The notes: generated by a model from the sequence alone, not told the origin. Positions 1 through 10,955 are shown, numbered from the stretch's first letter. The stretch: 64,000 nucleotides of DNA from Corynebacterium lemuris (GCF_024919295.1 NZ_JANWTC010000006.1:1-64000), one strand, 5' to 3'. Numbers and translations: made by a program.

Positions 1-124
1 ATGACGGTTGCATCGTGGTCACCCCCTGTCGAACATCCGTCGCTTCCTTGTTCGATTCTGACGCTAGACCACGACCCTGACATGAGGGTGGGGGATGGGG
101 GTGAACTTTCGATGAAAAGGCAGG
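1..124. other. left-edge stretch without a supported gene
   Basis: I see no supported gene here. An open frame from position 1 on the plus strand ends at 180 and runs antisense into the glycosyltransferase gene; it has no family resemblance and no ribosome binding site in the window. No convincing terminator for the leftward gene is visible. Confidence 0.4.
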
Positions 125-1396
125 TCAGGAAAGTGCTGGAACCCGTGGAACCTGCCGTAGGGCGAGTGCCCAGGCGATGAGCACGGCGATGCCCAGCCAC
201 ACGAAATCGGAGACGAGGAATTTGTCCACGGCGTTGAAATAGTGGATCTCCACGGAGTCGCCGAACCACCACTTCGGGGGCTGGGTGAGCACGAGGACGG
301 ACCACAGGAGAACAAGGGCGGACAGTGTCACGGGGGCGCGGAGCACCGTCAGGCAACGCCAGGCGAGGACCGGCAGCAGCAGAGTCAGCCAGACCCAGTG
401 GTGGGACCAGGAGACGGGGGAGATCAGCAGCATGATGACGGCGTTGACGAGGGCGGCGTCGATAAGCATGTCGCGGCGGAAGAGCGCGATCATCAGCCAC
501 CCGCCGAGCACGATCGTCAACAGGGCGAATACCAGCCAGATGATGTTGGTCAGGGTTGAGTTTGCGTCGAGGGCGGCGTCGCTGGTCCACCAGCGCATGA
601 GCATGCCCTTGAGGGAGCTGTTGGACTGGTAGACGGCGCTGACGCCGAACTCGCTGTCGGTGCCCATGCCCAGCAGGACGGTGGAGAAGTAGTCGACGGT
701 CGCGTCCCAGCGGACCAGCGCGGCCAGCCCCGTGACCACGAGGGCGGAGACGCCGGCGGTGATGATGGCGCGGAAATCGCGACGCAGGAGGAAATACAGC
801 AGCATCGCCAGAGGGGTGATCTTGATGGCCGCCGCGATGCCGATGAGACTGCCCTGCGGCAGGAAACGTCGCCTGGGCACGAGATCGAGTACGACCAGCG
901 CCATGATCACCACGTTGACCTGCGCGAAGCCCGCGTTCAGCCAGACGGGTTCGATGAGCAGCACCGCCGGCCAGGTCACAGCGGTCAGCGCCGCCAGGCC
1001 GCGCTTATCGACACTCCCGCGCGTCACCGCCCGCAGCACGAACCACAGGCAGATCAGGATCAGGGCAGAGGAGACCATGATGATGATGTCGCCGGCGAGG
1101 TCGTGGTGGATGGCGTCGAAGACCGTGAGGGGCACGAGAATGAGGGCACCGAACGGGGGATAGATGAACGGCAGCGCCAGGTCACCGGCGTACATGGGGA
1201 CCGAGTACATCTCACGGCCCTCGAGGAAGGCTCGCACACCCTCGCGGTAGATGATCATGTCGACGGGGAAGTCGGTGATCATCAGCTGGCGCCCGGTGAC
1301 GCCGAAGCCCGCGACCAGTCCCAGGGCGGTCACCATCTTGAGGATGGTGTCCAGGGAAAGATTCGCGGGCTTCAGGGATGTATCGGGGGAACTCAC
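125..1396 (-). CDS. GT87-like polyprenol-phosphate-dependent mannosyltransferase
   Basis: This is a 423-residue polytopic membrane protein with about ten hydrophobic segments and the motif PFIYPPFGALIL in an early loop. That layout is typical of the GT87 (DUF2029) family, whose mycobacterial and corynebacterial members add alpha-1,2-mannose to lipoglycans outside the membrane using polyprenyl-phosphate-mannose. I place the start at GTG 1396, eleven bases after the ilvD stop. The longer frame reaching 1636 only reads ilvD in another phase and is arginine/proline-rich nonsense. It probably shares the ilvD transcript. The acceptor substrate cannot be told from sequence. Confidence 0.8.
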   Translation of the reverse strand: MSSPDTSLKPANLSLDTILKMVTALGLVAGFGVTGRQLMITDFPVDMIIYREGVRAFLEGREMYSVPMYAGDLALPFIYPPFGALILVPLTVFDAIHHDLAGDIIIMVSSALILICLWFVLRAVTRGSVDKRGLAALTAVTWPAVLLIEPVWLNAGFAQVNVVIMALVVLDLVPRRRFLPQGSLIGIAAAIKITPLAMLLYFLLRRDFRAIITAGVSALVVTGLAALVRWDATVDYFSTVLLGMGTDSEFGVSAVYQSNSSLKGMLMRWWTSDAALDANSTLTNIIWLVFALLTIVLGGWLMIALFRRDMLIDAALVNAVIMLLISPVSWSHHWVWLTLLLPVLAWRCLTVLRAPVTLSALVLLWSVLVLTQPPKWWFGDSVEIHYFNAVDKFLVSDFVWLGIAVLIAWALALRQVPRVPALS

Positions 1397-1406
1397 CCGG
1401 CCGATG

Positions 1407-3245
1407 TTAGTCGACCTGGCGGACAGCACCCTTATCGGCCGAGGTGGCCATCGCGGCGTACGCACGCAGCGCCTTGGTGACGACACGCTCACGGTCGGGG
1501 GTCCAGGGCTTCTCGCTGGCCTCCATCTCCGCGCGGCGGGTCTCGATCTCCTCGTCCGGCAGATCCAGCGACAGACGGCGGGTCTGGACATCGATGGTGA
1601 TCGGGTCACCGTTGCGCACCAGGCCGATGAGACCACCGTGGGCGGCCTCGGGGGAGATGTGGCCGATGGACAGTCCGGAGGTTCCGCCGGAGAAGCGGCC
1701 GTCGGTGATCAACGCGCAGGCCTCACCCAGGCCGGCACCCTTGAGGAAGGAGGTCGGGTGGAGCATCTCCTGCATGCCGGGACCGCCGGCGGGACCCTCG
1801 TAGCGGATGACCACGACCTCACCGGGCTGGACCTCGCGCTTGAGGATCGTGGAGACGGCCGCCTCCTGGGAGTCGACGACGCGGGCCGGGCCGGTGAAGC
1901 TCCAGAGCTCCTCCTTGACGCCGGCGGTCTTGAGGACGGACCCGTCCGGGGCCAGGTTGCCGCGCAGGACCACCAGGCCACCATCGGCGGAGTGGGCGTG
2001 CCCGACGCTGTGGATGCAGCCGCTCTCCGCGTCGGTGTCCAGGGAGCTCCAGCGGTTGTCGGTGGAGAAGGGCTCGGTGGTGCGCACGCCACCCGGGGCG
2101 GCGTGGAAGAGGTCGAGGGCCTCGTCGGTGGCCTTGCCGCCACGGATGTCCCAGTCATCGAGCCACTCGCCGAGTGAGTTGTAACTGATGGTGTGCACGT
2201 CTTCGCTGAGCAGGTCAGCACGGCGCAACTCACCCAGGATGGCGGGGATACCGCCGGCACGGTGGACATCCTCCACGTGGTAGTCCCCGTTGGGGGCGAC
2301 CTTGGACAGGCAGGGGACCTGGTGGGAGATCTCCTCGATGTCGCTGAGGTCGAAGTCGATCTCACCCTCCTGCGCGGCGGCCAGGGTGTGCAGGATCGTG
2401 TTGGTGGAGCCACCCATGGCCATGTCCAGCGCCATGGCGTTGCGGAAGGCCTCCTTGGTGGCGACATTACGCGGCAGGACGGACTCGTCCTCCTCGCCGT
2501 AGTAGCGGCGGCACAGGTCGACGATGGTCTCGCCGGCCTGCTCGAAGAGGCGGCGGCGGGCTGAATGGGTGGCCAGCGTGGTGCCGTTGCCCGGCAGGGA
2601 CAGGCCCAGTGCCTCGGTGAGGCAGTTCATCGAGTTGGCGGTGAACATGCCGGAGCAGGAACCACAGGTCGGGCAGGCGGACTCCTCGATGGTCGCCAGG
2701 TCGGCATCCGAGATGGCCTCGTTCGCGGAGGCGGCGATCGCGGTGATCAGGTCCGTGGGGGCCTGGGCGACACCGTCGACGACGACGGCCTTGCCGGCCT
2801 CCATCGGGCCGCCGGAGACGAAGACGGCGGGGATGTTCAGGCGCAGCGCGGCGTTGAGCATGCCCGGGGTGATCTTGTCACAGTTGGAGATGCAGACCAT
2901 GGCGTCGGCGGTGTGCGCGTTGACCATGTACTCGACGGAGTCGGCGATGATCTCACGGGAAGGCAGCGAATAGAGCATGCCGCCGTGGCCCATGGCGATG
3001 CCGTCATCCACGGCGATGGTGTGGAACTCCTTCGGCACGCCGCCCGCGGCGCGGACGGCATCGGCGACGATGTCCCCGACGTTCTTCAGGTGGACGTGAC
3101 CCGGCACGAACTGGGTGTAGGAGTTGACGATCGCGACGATCGGCTTGCCGAACTCGTGCTCCTGGGTGCCGGTGGCACGCCACAGGGCGCGGGCTCCGGC
3201 GGCGTTACGGCCGACGGTGGTGACTCGGGATCGAAGCGGGATCAC
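1407..3245 (-). CDS. ilvD: dihydroxy-acid dehydratase
   Basis: IlvD (612 residues) dehydrates 2,3-dihydroxy-isovalerate and 2,3-dihydroxy-3-methylvalerate to the 2-keto acids, the step before transamination in valine and isoleucine synthesis. The iron-sulfur cysteines are visible in [12 protein letters not shown] and [15 protein letters not shown], and the length is the family norm. The GTG start directly follows the TAA of the upstream PH gene, with AGGAG seven bases before it, so translation is probably coupled. The order ilvD, PH protein, mscCG on one strand with ilvBNC divergent matches C. glutamicum. Confidence 0.97.
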   Translation of the reverse strand: MIPLRSRVTTVGRNAAGARALWRATGTQEHEFGKPIVAIVNSYTQFVPGHVHLKNVGDIVADAVRAAGGVPKEFHTIAVDDGIAMGHGGMLYSLPSREIIADSVEYMVNAHTADAMVCISNCDKITPGMLNAALRLNIPAVFVSGGPMEAGKAVVVDGVAQAPTDLITAIAASANEAISDADLATIEESACPTCGSCSGMFTANSMNCLTEALGLSLPGNGTTLATHSARRRLFEQAGETIVDLCRRYYGEEDESVLPRNVATKEAFRNAMALDMAMGGSTNTILHTLAAAQEGEIDFDLSDIEEISHQVPCLSKVAPNGDYHVEDVHRAGGIPAILGELRRADLLSEDVHTISYNSLGEWLDDWDIRGGKATDEALDLFHAAPGGVRTTEPFSTDNRWSSLDTDAESGCIHSVGHAHSADGGLVVLRGNLAPDGSVLKTAGVKEELWSFTGPARVVDSQEAAVSTILKREVQPGEVVVIRYEGPAGGPGMQEMLHPTSFLKGAGLGEACALITDGRFSGGTSGLSIGHISPEAAHGGLIGLVRNGDPITIDVQTRRLSLDLPDEEIETRRAEMEASEKPWTPDRERVVTKALRAYAAMATSADKGAVRQVD

Positions 3246-3788
3246 TTAGTTGCTCCTTGAATTGTTGATGGTGTCGGGGTTGTCGGGGTTCTTCCCGGCA
3301 GATTCCTGCCGGGCAGCGTACTCCTCCTTCGAGATGAGGATCTGCTCCCCATCCCGTCGGATGATGGTCACCTTGTCCTCGGCGGCCTCCTCGGCGGAAC
3401 CCACCACGTCCGGGATCCGGCCGCGGGAGGCCTCCGCGAGCCTCGGCAGGGAGTTGAAGGTCACGGCGGGCAGAGGGTGGGATTTCCCGTCCTTCGTGGT
3501 CAGCAGCGCACGCGAACCCTTGAAGGCGATGCCGGCCATGTTCTCCCACTTGATGAAGCGGGAGCCGCGGAAGGCGTACCGGATGTCCACACCCTTCTCG
3601 CCCACCGTCGTGCGGGCCCGCAGAACCCAGACGATGAAGAGGACGGGGACGATGAGTACCCAGAAAAGGTACTGCGGGGCGGAACCGATGACCAGCAGCG
3701 CGATGGCGCTCATCAGTACGGCAGCGAGGATGTGGGTGCGTTCCGGCCTGAACTGCACGGACTCTGCGTGCACAGCGTCTGAACTCAT
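3246..3788 (-). CDS. PH-domain membrane-anchored protein
   Basis: The product has 180 residues. Two adjoining hydrophobic helices lie at about residues 19-55, followed by a soluble domain containing VGEKGVDIRYAFRGSRFIKW. This is the usual layout of small actinobacterial PH-domain (bPH6-like) proteins. A homologue sits between ilvD and yggB/mscCG in C. glutamicum, so the neighbourhood is conserved, but no function is established. It lies 10 bp after mscCG and abuts ilvD, suggesting one transcript. The last ~50 residues are charged and probably disordered. Confidence 0.8.
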   Translation of the reverse strand: MSSDAVHAESVQFRPERTHILAAVLMSAIALLVIGSAPQYLFWVLIVPVLFIVWVLRARTTVGEKGVDIRYAFRGSRFIKWENMAGIAFKGSRALLTTKDGKSHPLPAVTFNSLPRLAEASRGRIPDVVGSAEEAAEDKVTIIRRDGEQILISKEEYAARQESAGKNPDNPDTINNSRSN

Positions 3789-3798
3789 GGGATCAATG

Positions 3799-5328
3799 CT
3801 AGTTCAGGGTGGTCGGGGCGCCGGTCTCCGGGGTGACCTGCGGCTGGGTGGCGGTCGGCTGCTGGGTGGCGGTGGGAGTGGCCGCCGGCTCCTGCTCCGG
3901 TTCCTCCTCGACGCCGAAGGGGGCGGGGGTCGGTTCCGGGGTGGCGGTGGGGGCGGTGGGGGTGGTGGGGAGGAAGGTCCCGGTGGGCGGGGTCTGTTCC
4001 GGCACGAAGGTCTGCTGCGGTTCCGGTTCCGGCGTCGGGGTGGGCTCGGTGGTGACGGGGGCGGGATTCACCGGACGCGGGGCGAGGATGCCGGAGGGGC
4101 CGCCTTCGCCGGCCTCGACGGTCAGGCTCTTGAGAATGAGCAGGGTGAACAGCACCCCGAAGAGGTAGGTGGTGGAGGGGCGGACCCGTCCGCCGACAGA
4201 GGCGAACCGTTTCCACCCTGAGACGGGCTCATCGTTGCGGAACACGCCCCCGGCGGGGGTCTCCTCCTCGACGGTGTCCTCCGGTTCGTCGCCCTGGACA
4301 CCGCGGTCGACGACGGCCGGGTCCCGGCCCTCCTCGTCGGCGAAACCCTCCGGGACGGTGGCCTCCTCGTCGTTGGCGGAGTCCCTGGTGCCGGGCATCG
4401 GGGCGTCGATGAGCGGGGAGCGGGTCATGGCCGCGGTGGTGACCGTGTCCACGCGGTCCTTGACCTCACCGGTGACGGTGGTGGCGGAGCCGTACTCGTT
4501 CCAGAACTCGTCGAGGATCTCGGTGCGGATGGCACGTTCGACGAGCCACTGGGAGCCGGCCTGGACCTGGATCATGAAACGCATGTCCACGGTCCAGGGC
4601 ATGCCGACGGTTGCGGGCGGGTTGACGTCAACAGCCGGGTGGACGTCGAGCTCGCCGATGAGCTCGGCGGCGACATCGGGGCGTCTTAAAGCGCGGCGGG
4701 TGGCCGCCTCGGAGCGGTTGATGGCGTCCTCCGCGTCATCGGAACCCAGCAGTGGTACCGGCATGACCACGACGGCTCGGGACCAGTAGTTGGAGGAGTT
4801 GATGGCCACCCGGGCGGTGGAGTTGGGGATGATCACCGTCTCCTGTTTGAGGGTGCGGATGCGGGTGGCGCGCATGGTGACCTGGATGACAGTGCCCTCG
4901 ACGACGATGCCGTTACCCTCGAAACGGACCCAGTCGCCGACACCGAACTGCTTCTCCGTGAGGATGAACAGCCCGGCGAGGAAGTCGGCGATGATCGACT
5001 GGGCGCCGAAACCGATGGCCGCCGAGACGACGGTCGCGGGGATGGCGGCGCCGGCCAGTGAGAAACCGACGGCCTGCAACAGGAATATGAGCAGCAGGAA
5101 GAAGGCAATGATCTGGGCGATGTAGATGGCGACGCCGGTGAGGGCCAGACGGGTCTTGGATTCGTCGACGTCGGTGGATTCCTCGATGCCGCGGGACAGC
5201 CAACGTTGCGCGAAGCGGCCGATCCGGGGGACGAGGAGTGCCATGACGAGCAGGATCGCCAGGGTCAGACCCACGTCGGCGATCCAGTGCCAGGCACGGT
5301 TCAGTAGATAGGTGACGAACTCAAGCAT
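3799..5328 (-). CDS. mscCG: MscCG-type mechanosensitive channel / glutamate exporter
   Basis: This MscS-family channel opens under membrane tension. Its C. glutamicum counterpart (NCgl1221, YggB, MscCG) is the main glutamate export route. The start chosen is the ATG at 5328, giving 509 residues and an N terminus (MLEFVTYLLNRAWHW) that matches the family; the frame to 5451 would run across the ilvB leader region. TM1 is near 17-36, TM2 near 64-86 and the pore helix near 91-124, with GFGAQSIIADFLAG. The conserved beta domain reads FGVGDWVRFEGNGIVVEG. A corynebacterial extension carries a fourth TM segment at about 386-404 and a Pro/Thr/Glu-rich tail. It is divergent from the ilvB leader. Confidence 0.93.
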   Translation of the reverse strand: MLEFVTYLLNRAWHWIADVGLTLAILLVMALLVPRIGRFAQRWLSRGIEESTDVDESKTRLALTGVAIYIAQIIAFFLLLIFLLQAVGFSLAGAAIPATVVSAAIGFGAQSIIADFLAGLFILTEKQFGVGDWVRFEGNGIVVEGTVIQVTMRATRIRTLKQETVIIPNSTARVAINSSNYWSRAVVVMPVPLLGSDDAEDAINRSEAATRRALRRPDVAAELIGELDVHPAVDVNPPATVGMPWTVDMRFMIQVQAGSQWLVERAIRTEILDEFWNEYGSATTVTGEVKDRVDTVTTAAMTRSPLIDAPMPGTRDSANDEEATVPEGFADEEGRDPAVVDRGVQGDEPEDTVEEETPAGGVFRNDEPVSGWKRFASVGGRVRPSTTYLFGVLFTLLILKSLTVEAGEGGPSGILAPRPVNPAPVTTEPTPTPEPEPQQTFVPEQTPPTGTFLPTTPTAPTATPEPTPAPFGVEEEPEQEPAATPTATQQPTATQPQVTPETGAPTTLN

Positions 5329-5339
5329 GGCGCCCACGA

Positions 5340-5376
5340 TACGACTATCCGCAAATCGGTGTGTATGATCGTCGTC
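5340..5376 (+). promoter_or_regulatory. ilvBNC leader promoter
   Basis: A consensus -10 hexamer TATGAT (5364-5369) ends seven bases before the leader-peptide ATG at 5377. That spacing would place the transcript start at the A of the ATG, so the leader peptide would be translated from a leaderless mRNA. Only 48 bp separate the mscCG start from this ATG, so the divergent promoters must overlap or abut. No clear -35 box is seen, which is common in corynebacteria. Confidence 0.6.
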
Positions 5377-5424
5377 ATGATCAGTATTCGACTTCGGGTA
5401 GTAGCTGCGCGGCGCCTGCCGTAA
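5377..5424 (+). CDS. ilvBNC operon leader peptide
   Basis: A 15-codon frame encodes MISIRLRVVAARRLP, with six of fifteen residues Ile, Leu or Val. It closely resembles the C. glutamicum ilvBNC leader peptide, including the ending ARRLP. In that organism ribosome stalling on these codons controls attenuation of the operon. An in-frame ATG at 5365 lies inside the -10 box, so 5377 is the sensible start. A terminator-like hairpin follows at 5451. Confidence 0.82.
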   Translation: MISIRLRVVAARRLP

Positions 5425-5450
5425 CGACTTCCCGCCCGGTCGTATCGACA

Positions 5451-5496
5451 AGCGCCCTCGACAGCACCCACCATCAGTGTCTGTTCGGGGGCTTTG
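5451..5496 (+). terminator. ilvBNC attenuator hairpin
   Basis: AGCGCCCTCGACAG pairs imperfectly with CTGTTCGGGGGCT (one bulge, one mismatch and two G-U pairs), followed by CTTTGTCATTAG. Its place between the branched-chain-rich leader peptide and ilvB is what a transcription attenuator needs. The U-tract is weak and the competing antiterminator pairing was not worked out. Confidence 0.6.
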
Positions 5497-5631
5497 TCAT
5501 TAGTGTTCATCAATGGTCACAGACAACTTTTGTCGCCGCCTGCGATCCGGTGCACCCACTCCACACCACAGGGGTGGTTGCCGGGTAGCGTATCCAACTG
5601 CATTGTCCTTGTGAATTAGGAGCTAGATAAC

Positions 5632-7506
5632 GTGGCAGCTTCGCAATCGCCCACCCCGGCCACGGTCGCCAAGAAGGCGCCCGGTGCCGCTGACGCCCCG
5701 GAGCGGATGACCGGCGCCCAGGCGATCGTCCGTTCCCTGGAGGAGCTCGGCACCGACATCGTCTTCGGCCTGCCCGGTGGAGCCATCCTCCCGCTGTATG
5801 ACCCGCTGTTCTCGTCCACCAAGCTGCGCCACGTGCTGGTGCGTCATGAGCAGGGCTCCGGCCACGCAGCCACCGGTTACGCACAGGTCACCGGCAAGGT
5901 CGGCGTGTGCATCGCCACCTCCGGTCCGGGTGCCACCAACCTGGTCACCCCGCTGGCCGACGCCAACCTTGATTCGGTCCCGATGGTCGCCATCACCGGC
6001 CAGGTCGGCCGCAGCCTGCTGGGCACCGACGCCTTCCAGGAGGCGGACATCCGTGGGGTCACCATGCCGATCACGAAGCACAACTTCATGGTCACCGACC
6101 CCCACGACATCGCCCGCACCCTGGCCGAGGCATTCCACCTCGCGCTGACGGGCCGTCCGGGACCGGTCCTGGTGGACATCCCGAAGGACATCCAGAACGC
6201 GGAGTTCGACTTCGTCTGGCCGCCCAAGATCGACCTGCCGGGCTACAAGCCGGTGACCACGCCGCACTCGCGCCAGATCACCCAGGCCGTCCAGCTCATC
6301 GCAGAGTCCGAGCGGCCCTGCCTCTACATCGGCGGCGGCGTCATCAAGGCCGACGCGCACAAGGAGCTGCTGGACTTCGCCGAGTACACCGGCATCCCGG
6401 TCGTGACCACTCTCATGGCCCTCGGTGCGTTCCCGGAGTCCCACCCGCAGAACATGGGCATGCCCGGCATGCACGGTGCCGTCCCGGCCGTCGGCGCCAT
6501 GCAGCGCGCTGACCTGCTCATCGCCATCGGCGCGCGTTTCGACGACCGCGTCACCGGCAACCTCGACGATTTCGCCCCCGACGCCCAGGTCATCCACGCT
6601 GACATCGACCCGGCCGAGATCGGCAAGATCCGCGAGGTCACCGTCCCGATCGTCGGCGACGCCCGCGAGGTCCTCTCCGCCCTGGCACGCACCTACAAGT
6701 CCGCCAAGAACATCAACCCGCCGGCCATCGGCCCGTGGGTCGGGTACCTCAACGGGCTCAAGGAGCGTTTCCCGCGCGGCTACGAGAAGCAGTCCGACGG
6801 GATGCTCTCCCCGCAGTTCGTCATCGAGACCCTGTCGAAGGAGGTCGGACCGGAGGCCATCTACGTCGCCGGTGTCGGCCAGCACCAGATGTGGGCCGCG
6901 CAGTTCATCGACTTCGAGAACCCGCGCACCTGGCTCAACTCCGGTGGCCTGGGCACCATGGGTTACGCCGTGCCCGCCGCCATGGGGGCGAAGGCCGGTC
7001 AGCCCGAGAAGGAGGTCTGGGCGATCGACGGTGACGGTTGTTTCCAGATGACCAACCAGGAGCTGACCACCGCTGCCGTCGAGGGGTTCCCGATCAAGGT
7101 CGCCCTGATCAACAACGGCAACCTGGGCATGGTCCGCCAGTGGCAGACCCTGTTCTATGACGGCCGTTACTCCAACACCAAGCTGGGCTTCGGTGACACC
7201 TACATCCCGGACTTCGTCCAGCTCTCCGAGGCGCTGGGCTGCGCCGCGATCCGGGTGACGAAGGAGGAGGAGGTCATCCCGGCCATCCAGAAGGCGCGCG
7301 AGATCAATGACCGTCCCGTTGTCGTCGAGTTCATCGTCGGTGAGGACGCCCAGGTCTGGCCGATGGTCTCGGCCGGTTCCTCCAACTCCGACATCGAGTA
7401 CGCGCGCGGTCTGCGCCCGTTCTTCGAAGGTGACGAGTCCGCCGCGGAGACCCCCGCCGCCATCGATGAGGTCATCGACGAGGCTGCAGAGCAGAAGGAG
7501 AACTAG
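5632..7506 (+). CDS. ilvB: acetolactate synthase large (catalytic) subunit
   Basis: IlvB (624 residues) is the thiamine-diphosphate enzyme that condenses pyruvate with a second pyruvate or with 2-ketobutyrate, the first common step of branched-chain amino acid synthesis. The catalytic glutamate is E73 in [14 protein letters not shown]. The ThDP/Mg motif runs from GDG at 467-469 to NNGN near residue 494. The GTG start has AGGAG nine bases upstream. ilvN follows after 4 bp, as expected for a two-subunit enzyme inhibited by valine through IlvN. The frame is intact. Confidence 0.97.
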   Translation: MAASQSPTPATVAKKAPGAADAPERMTGAQAIVRSLEELGTDIVFGLPGGAILPLYDPLFSSTKLRHVLVRHEQGSGHAATGYAQVTGKVGVCIATSGPGATNLVTPLADANLDSVPMVAITGQVGRSLLGTDAFQEADIRGVTMPITKHNFMVTDPHDIARTLAEAFHLALTGRPGPVLVDIPKDIQNAEFDFVWPPKIDLPGYKPVTTPHSRQITQAVQLIAESERPCLYIGGGVIKADAHKELLDFAEYTGIPVVTTLMALGAFPESHPQNMGMPGMHGAVPAVGAMQRADLLIAIGARFDDRVTGNLDDFAPDAQVIHADIDPAEIGKIREVTVPIVGDAREVLSALARTYKSAKNINPPAIGPWVGYLNGLKERFPRGYEKQSDGMLSPQFVIETLSKEVGPEAIYVAGVGQHQMWAAQFIDFENPRTWLNSGGLGTMGYAVPAAMGAKAGQPEKEVWAIDGDGCFQMTNQELTTAAVEGFPIKVALINNGNLGMVRQWQTLFYDGRYSNTKLGFGDTYIPDFVQLSEALGCAAIRVTKEEEVIPAIQKAREINDRPVVVEFIVGEDAQVWPMVSAGSSNSDIEYARGLRPFFEGDESAAETPAAIDEVIDEAAEQKEN

Positions 7507-7510
7507 GAAG

Positions 7511-8026
7511 ATGGCTCCCACTGATATCGTCCGCAACACCCTCAGCGTCCTGGTCCAGGACGTCGACGGCATCATCTCGCGGGTGGCCGGCATGTTCACC
7601 CGCCGCGGCTACAACCTCGTGTCGCTGGTCTCCGCGAACACGGAGACCGAAGGCATCAACCGCATCACCATCGTGGTTGACGCCAACGAGCTGATCATCG
7701 AGCAGGTGACCAAGCAGCTGAACAAGATCATCCCCGTGCTCAAGGTCGTCCGCCTCGAGGAGGAGTCCACCATCGCCCGCGGCATCATGCTGGTGAAGGT
7801 CAATGCGGACAACACCAACCGTCCGCAGGTTGTCGACGCCGCGAACATCTTCCGCGCGCGCGTCGTCGACGTCGCCCAGGAGTCCGTGGTCATCGAGGCC
7901 ACCGGCACCCCGGGTAAGCTGCGCGCCCTGCTGGAGGTCCTTGAGCCCTTCGGCGTGCGCGAGCTCGTCCAGTCCGGTCAGATCGCGCTCAACCGCGGTC
8001 CGAAGACAATGGCACCCTCGAAATAA
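7511..8026 (+). CDS. ilvN: acetolactate synthase small (regulatory) subunit
   Basis: IlvN (171 residues) begins with an ACT domain (LSVLVQDVDGIISRVAGMFT, about residues 10-85) and ends with the IlvN C-terminal domain. In this family the ACT domain binds valine and feeds inhibition back to IlvB. The ATG at 7511 is preceded by AGGAAG overlapping the ilvB stop. The longer open frame from 7307 just reads ilvB out of phase. Confidence 0.96.
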   Translation: MAPTDIVRNTLSVLVQDVDGIISRVAGMFTRRGYNLVSLVSANTETEGINRITIVVDANELIIEQVTKQLNKIIPVLKVVRLEEESTIARGIMLVKVNADNTNRPQVVDAANIFRARVVDVAQESVVIEATGTPGKLRALLEVLEPFGVRELVQSGQIALNRGPKTMAPSK

Positions 8027-9165
<1,139 letters not shown>

Positions 9166-9186
9166 TCTGACCAGCGCGGGAGTGGA
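9166..9186. other. probable left prophage junction (attL region)
   Basis: These 21 bp separate the host gene ilvC from the phage integrase stop codon, so the host/phage boundary must lie here or in the last bases of ilvC. No tRNA gene is present. The core sequence cannot be defined because the right junction lies outside the window. Confidence 0.35.
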
Positions 9187-10404
9187 TTAGGGCACCGCCT
9201 TCAGGTGCCTGGATCCCGCAGAAATCCCGCAGCCGATGGCGCTGGCGATTGCATCCCGCATTCCAGCGCCATCCCGGTCGAGGATGTGGGTGTAGACATC
9301 GAGCGTCATCGACGCCGACGAATGCCCCATGACGGCGCTGACTTCATGGATCGGCCTGCCGGCCGTGATCAACGCGGACGCGAAGAAATGCCGCAGGGAG
9401 TGGAAGTGAACTCTCTCCACTCCCGCATGCTTCGCCGCCCGGGCCACGTACACCGACACCCGGGATGACCGCAGCGCCTGGCCCTGAGCCCCACAGAACA
9501 CCCAGTCTGTGGGGCTCTTGCCTTTCCTCTGCCGCCGGAGAATATCGGCCAGCTGCGGGGCGATCGGGATGTCGCGGCGTGCGGCCCTCGTCTTGAGTGG
9601 CCCCCGCTTGCGGGTCCGCACGTCCAGCTGGCGGGTCACCCGGATGACGCCGGCCTTGAGGTCGATGTCGTCGAGGATCAGGCCACACAGTTCGTTGATG
9701 CGCATCCCGGTGAGCATGGCCGTGGTCATCATGTCGGCAATCACCGGGTTCGGCTGCGTCTTGTACGTCCGGGGCTGCTGGCCTTTCTGTTTAACCTCGG
9801 TGTACTCGGCGCCGCCTTCACGGACGAGGTTGATGACCGTGATGACTTCCTCGATGGTGGGGATGTCTTCACGGCGCACGGATTCATCGTCGTCGAGTTT
9901 CGGGATGACGACGGGGGAGCGGATAACGATGCCCTGGTCGATGGCCCACCGGTAGGCCGACCGTAGGCGCCGCAGCTGATCGCGGGCGGTGCCGGGGGCC
10001 AGGCCGGTGTCCTCCTTCGAGATCCACTCCCGACAGGTGGTCAGCTGCACGTACCAGTTGGACACGTCTTTCGTTGTCAGTTTCACCGCGGGGTGGTCAG
10101 CGATCGGGGGGAGCTGGAGGCGCAGGGTGTTGTCGTAGAGGTCCATCGTGGCTTGCCGGCGTGGGGTGTCGTGCATCCACCCCTCGAAAACCTCACCGAC
10201 GGTGACCTTCTCATTCGCGGGATCCTGCCACGTTCCCCTGGCGAGCGCCTGGGCTTGCTCGGCGTCGTACTTCTTCGCGGCCTTCTCGGTGGCGAAACTC
10301 CGGGAGCGCTCCTTACCGGCAGGATCCCGGTAGCGGACCACCCACGTAGGTTTCTGCCCCTTGTCCTGCGGTGAGCCCTTCTTCGGACGTCGTTGAACGG
10401 CCAT
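9187..10404 (-). CDS. int: phage tyrosine-family integrase
   Basis: This site-specific recombinase of 405 residues inserts and excises the prophage. An N-terminal AP2-like DNA-binding stretch (WVVRYRDPAGKERSRSF) is followed by a SAM-like core-binding domain and the catalytic domain. The catalytic residues seen are R235 (GMRINEL), H335 and R338 (HSLRHF), H361 (MGHSS) and Y371 (DVYTHIL). The ATG at 10404 has AAGGA upstream; the frame to 10542 is an artefact extension. It is the last gene of the leftward lysogeny block and marks the left end of the prophage. Confidence 0.95.
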   Translation of the reverse strand: MAVQRRPKKGSPQDKGQKPTWVVRYRDPAGKERSRSFATEKAAKKYDAEQAQALARGTWQDPANEKVTVGEVFEGWMHDTPRRQATMDLYDNTLRLQLPPIADHPAVKLTTKDVSNWYVQLTTCREWISKEDTGLAPGTARDQLRRLRSAYRWAIDQGIVIRSPVVIPKLDDDESVRREDIPTIEEVITVINLVREGGAEYTEVKQKGQQPRTYKTQPNPVIADMMTTAMLTGMRINELCGLILDDIDLKAGVIRVTRQLDVRTRKRGPLKTRAARRDIPIAPQLADILRRQRKGKSPTDWVFCGAQGQALRSSRVSVYVARAAKHAGVERVHFHSLRHFFASALITAGRPIHEVSAVMGHSSASMTLDVYTHILDRDGAGMRDAIASAIGCGISAGSRHLKAVP

Positions 10405-10455
10405 AGATACACTTGTCCTTGTCTGATCGCGCCGGGCGGCGTGGATTGGATGTCT

Positions 10456-10496
10456 GGCCCCCTTCACCCCTTGCCCGGGTGGAGGGGGCCTTTTTT
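10456..10496 (+). terminator. strong hairpin with plus-strand T-tract
   Basis: GGCCCCCTTCACCC (10456-10469) pairs over 14 positions with GGGTGGAGGGGGCC (10477-10490), with one G-U pair, followed by TTTTTT. The T-tract serves plus-strand RNA, yet both flanking genes run leftward; leftward RNA would meet only the hairpin. Confidence 0.7.
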
Positions 10497-10501
10497 CGTG
10501 T

Positions 10502-10927
10502 CTAGATGTAGACGGTGTAGACCTGCATAGCGTTGCCGCCATTCTTGATGGCCACGCCGGCTGCCTCGCGGCTGAATCGACGGTGATCCAGGTTCATGTC
10601 TGCGGTTCTCTCGACTGCATCACGGGTGGGGTAGATGTCCATCATGACCACCCCGCCGGCCTGGTTGATGTCATGGCCGAGCTGGGCCCGGTCTGCCCCG
10701 CCGGCCGCCGCGTACTCCTCGGCGAGCTTGTCCGCCTCGCGAGTGAGCTGGTAACCCTGCAGGGCGAGCACTCCCGAGTAGTTGCTTTTGACCTGCTCTT
10801 CGATGGTGAACGCAGGGGAGGGGGCGCTGGAGCCGGCCGGCATAGAGCTGGCCGCGGTCGCTGCGGGGGTCGCCGCGAGGGTGAGGGCCAGGGCACCGGT
10901 GGTGAGGATGGAAATGGTCTTCTTCAT
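10502..10927 (-). CDS. secreted protein, possibly CAP-like
   Basis: This 141-residue protein has a clear signal peptide (MKKTISILTTGALALTLAA, cleavage likely after about residue 26). The mature part starts with a short Pro/Ser-rich linker and ends in NAMQVYTVYI. The pattern of helices and the final strand faintly recall small CAP/SCP-domain secreted proteins, but I cannot confirm this. It lies 28 bp after the PH-SHOCT gene in the lysogeny operon, so it is probably made by the lysogen and exported. A role in altering the host surface is inference. Confidence 0.6.
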   Translation of the reverse strand: MKKTISILTTGALALTLAATPAATAASSMPAGSSAPSPAFTIEEQVKSNYSGVLALQGYQLTREADKLAEEYAAAGGADRAQLGHDINQAGGVVMMDIYPTRDAVERTADMNLDHRRFSREAAGVAIKNGGNAMQVYTVYI

Positions 10928-10955
10928 GGGGTGAGGGTGCTTTCAGTGAGGAGGA

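Noticed and set aside
1..180. 60-codon plus-strand frame at the left edge
   Set aside because: Antisense to the GT87 gene in its last third, without a recognisable product.
1397..1636. N-terminal extension of the GT87-like gene
   Set aside because: It overlaps ilvD and reads it out of phase as Arg/Pro-rich sequence.
5623..7599. 658-residue open frame on the minus strand opposite ilvB
   Set aside because: It is the antisense shadow of high-GC ilvB codons: Asp/Gly/Val-rich, no motif, no ribosome site.
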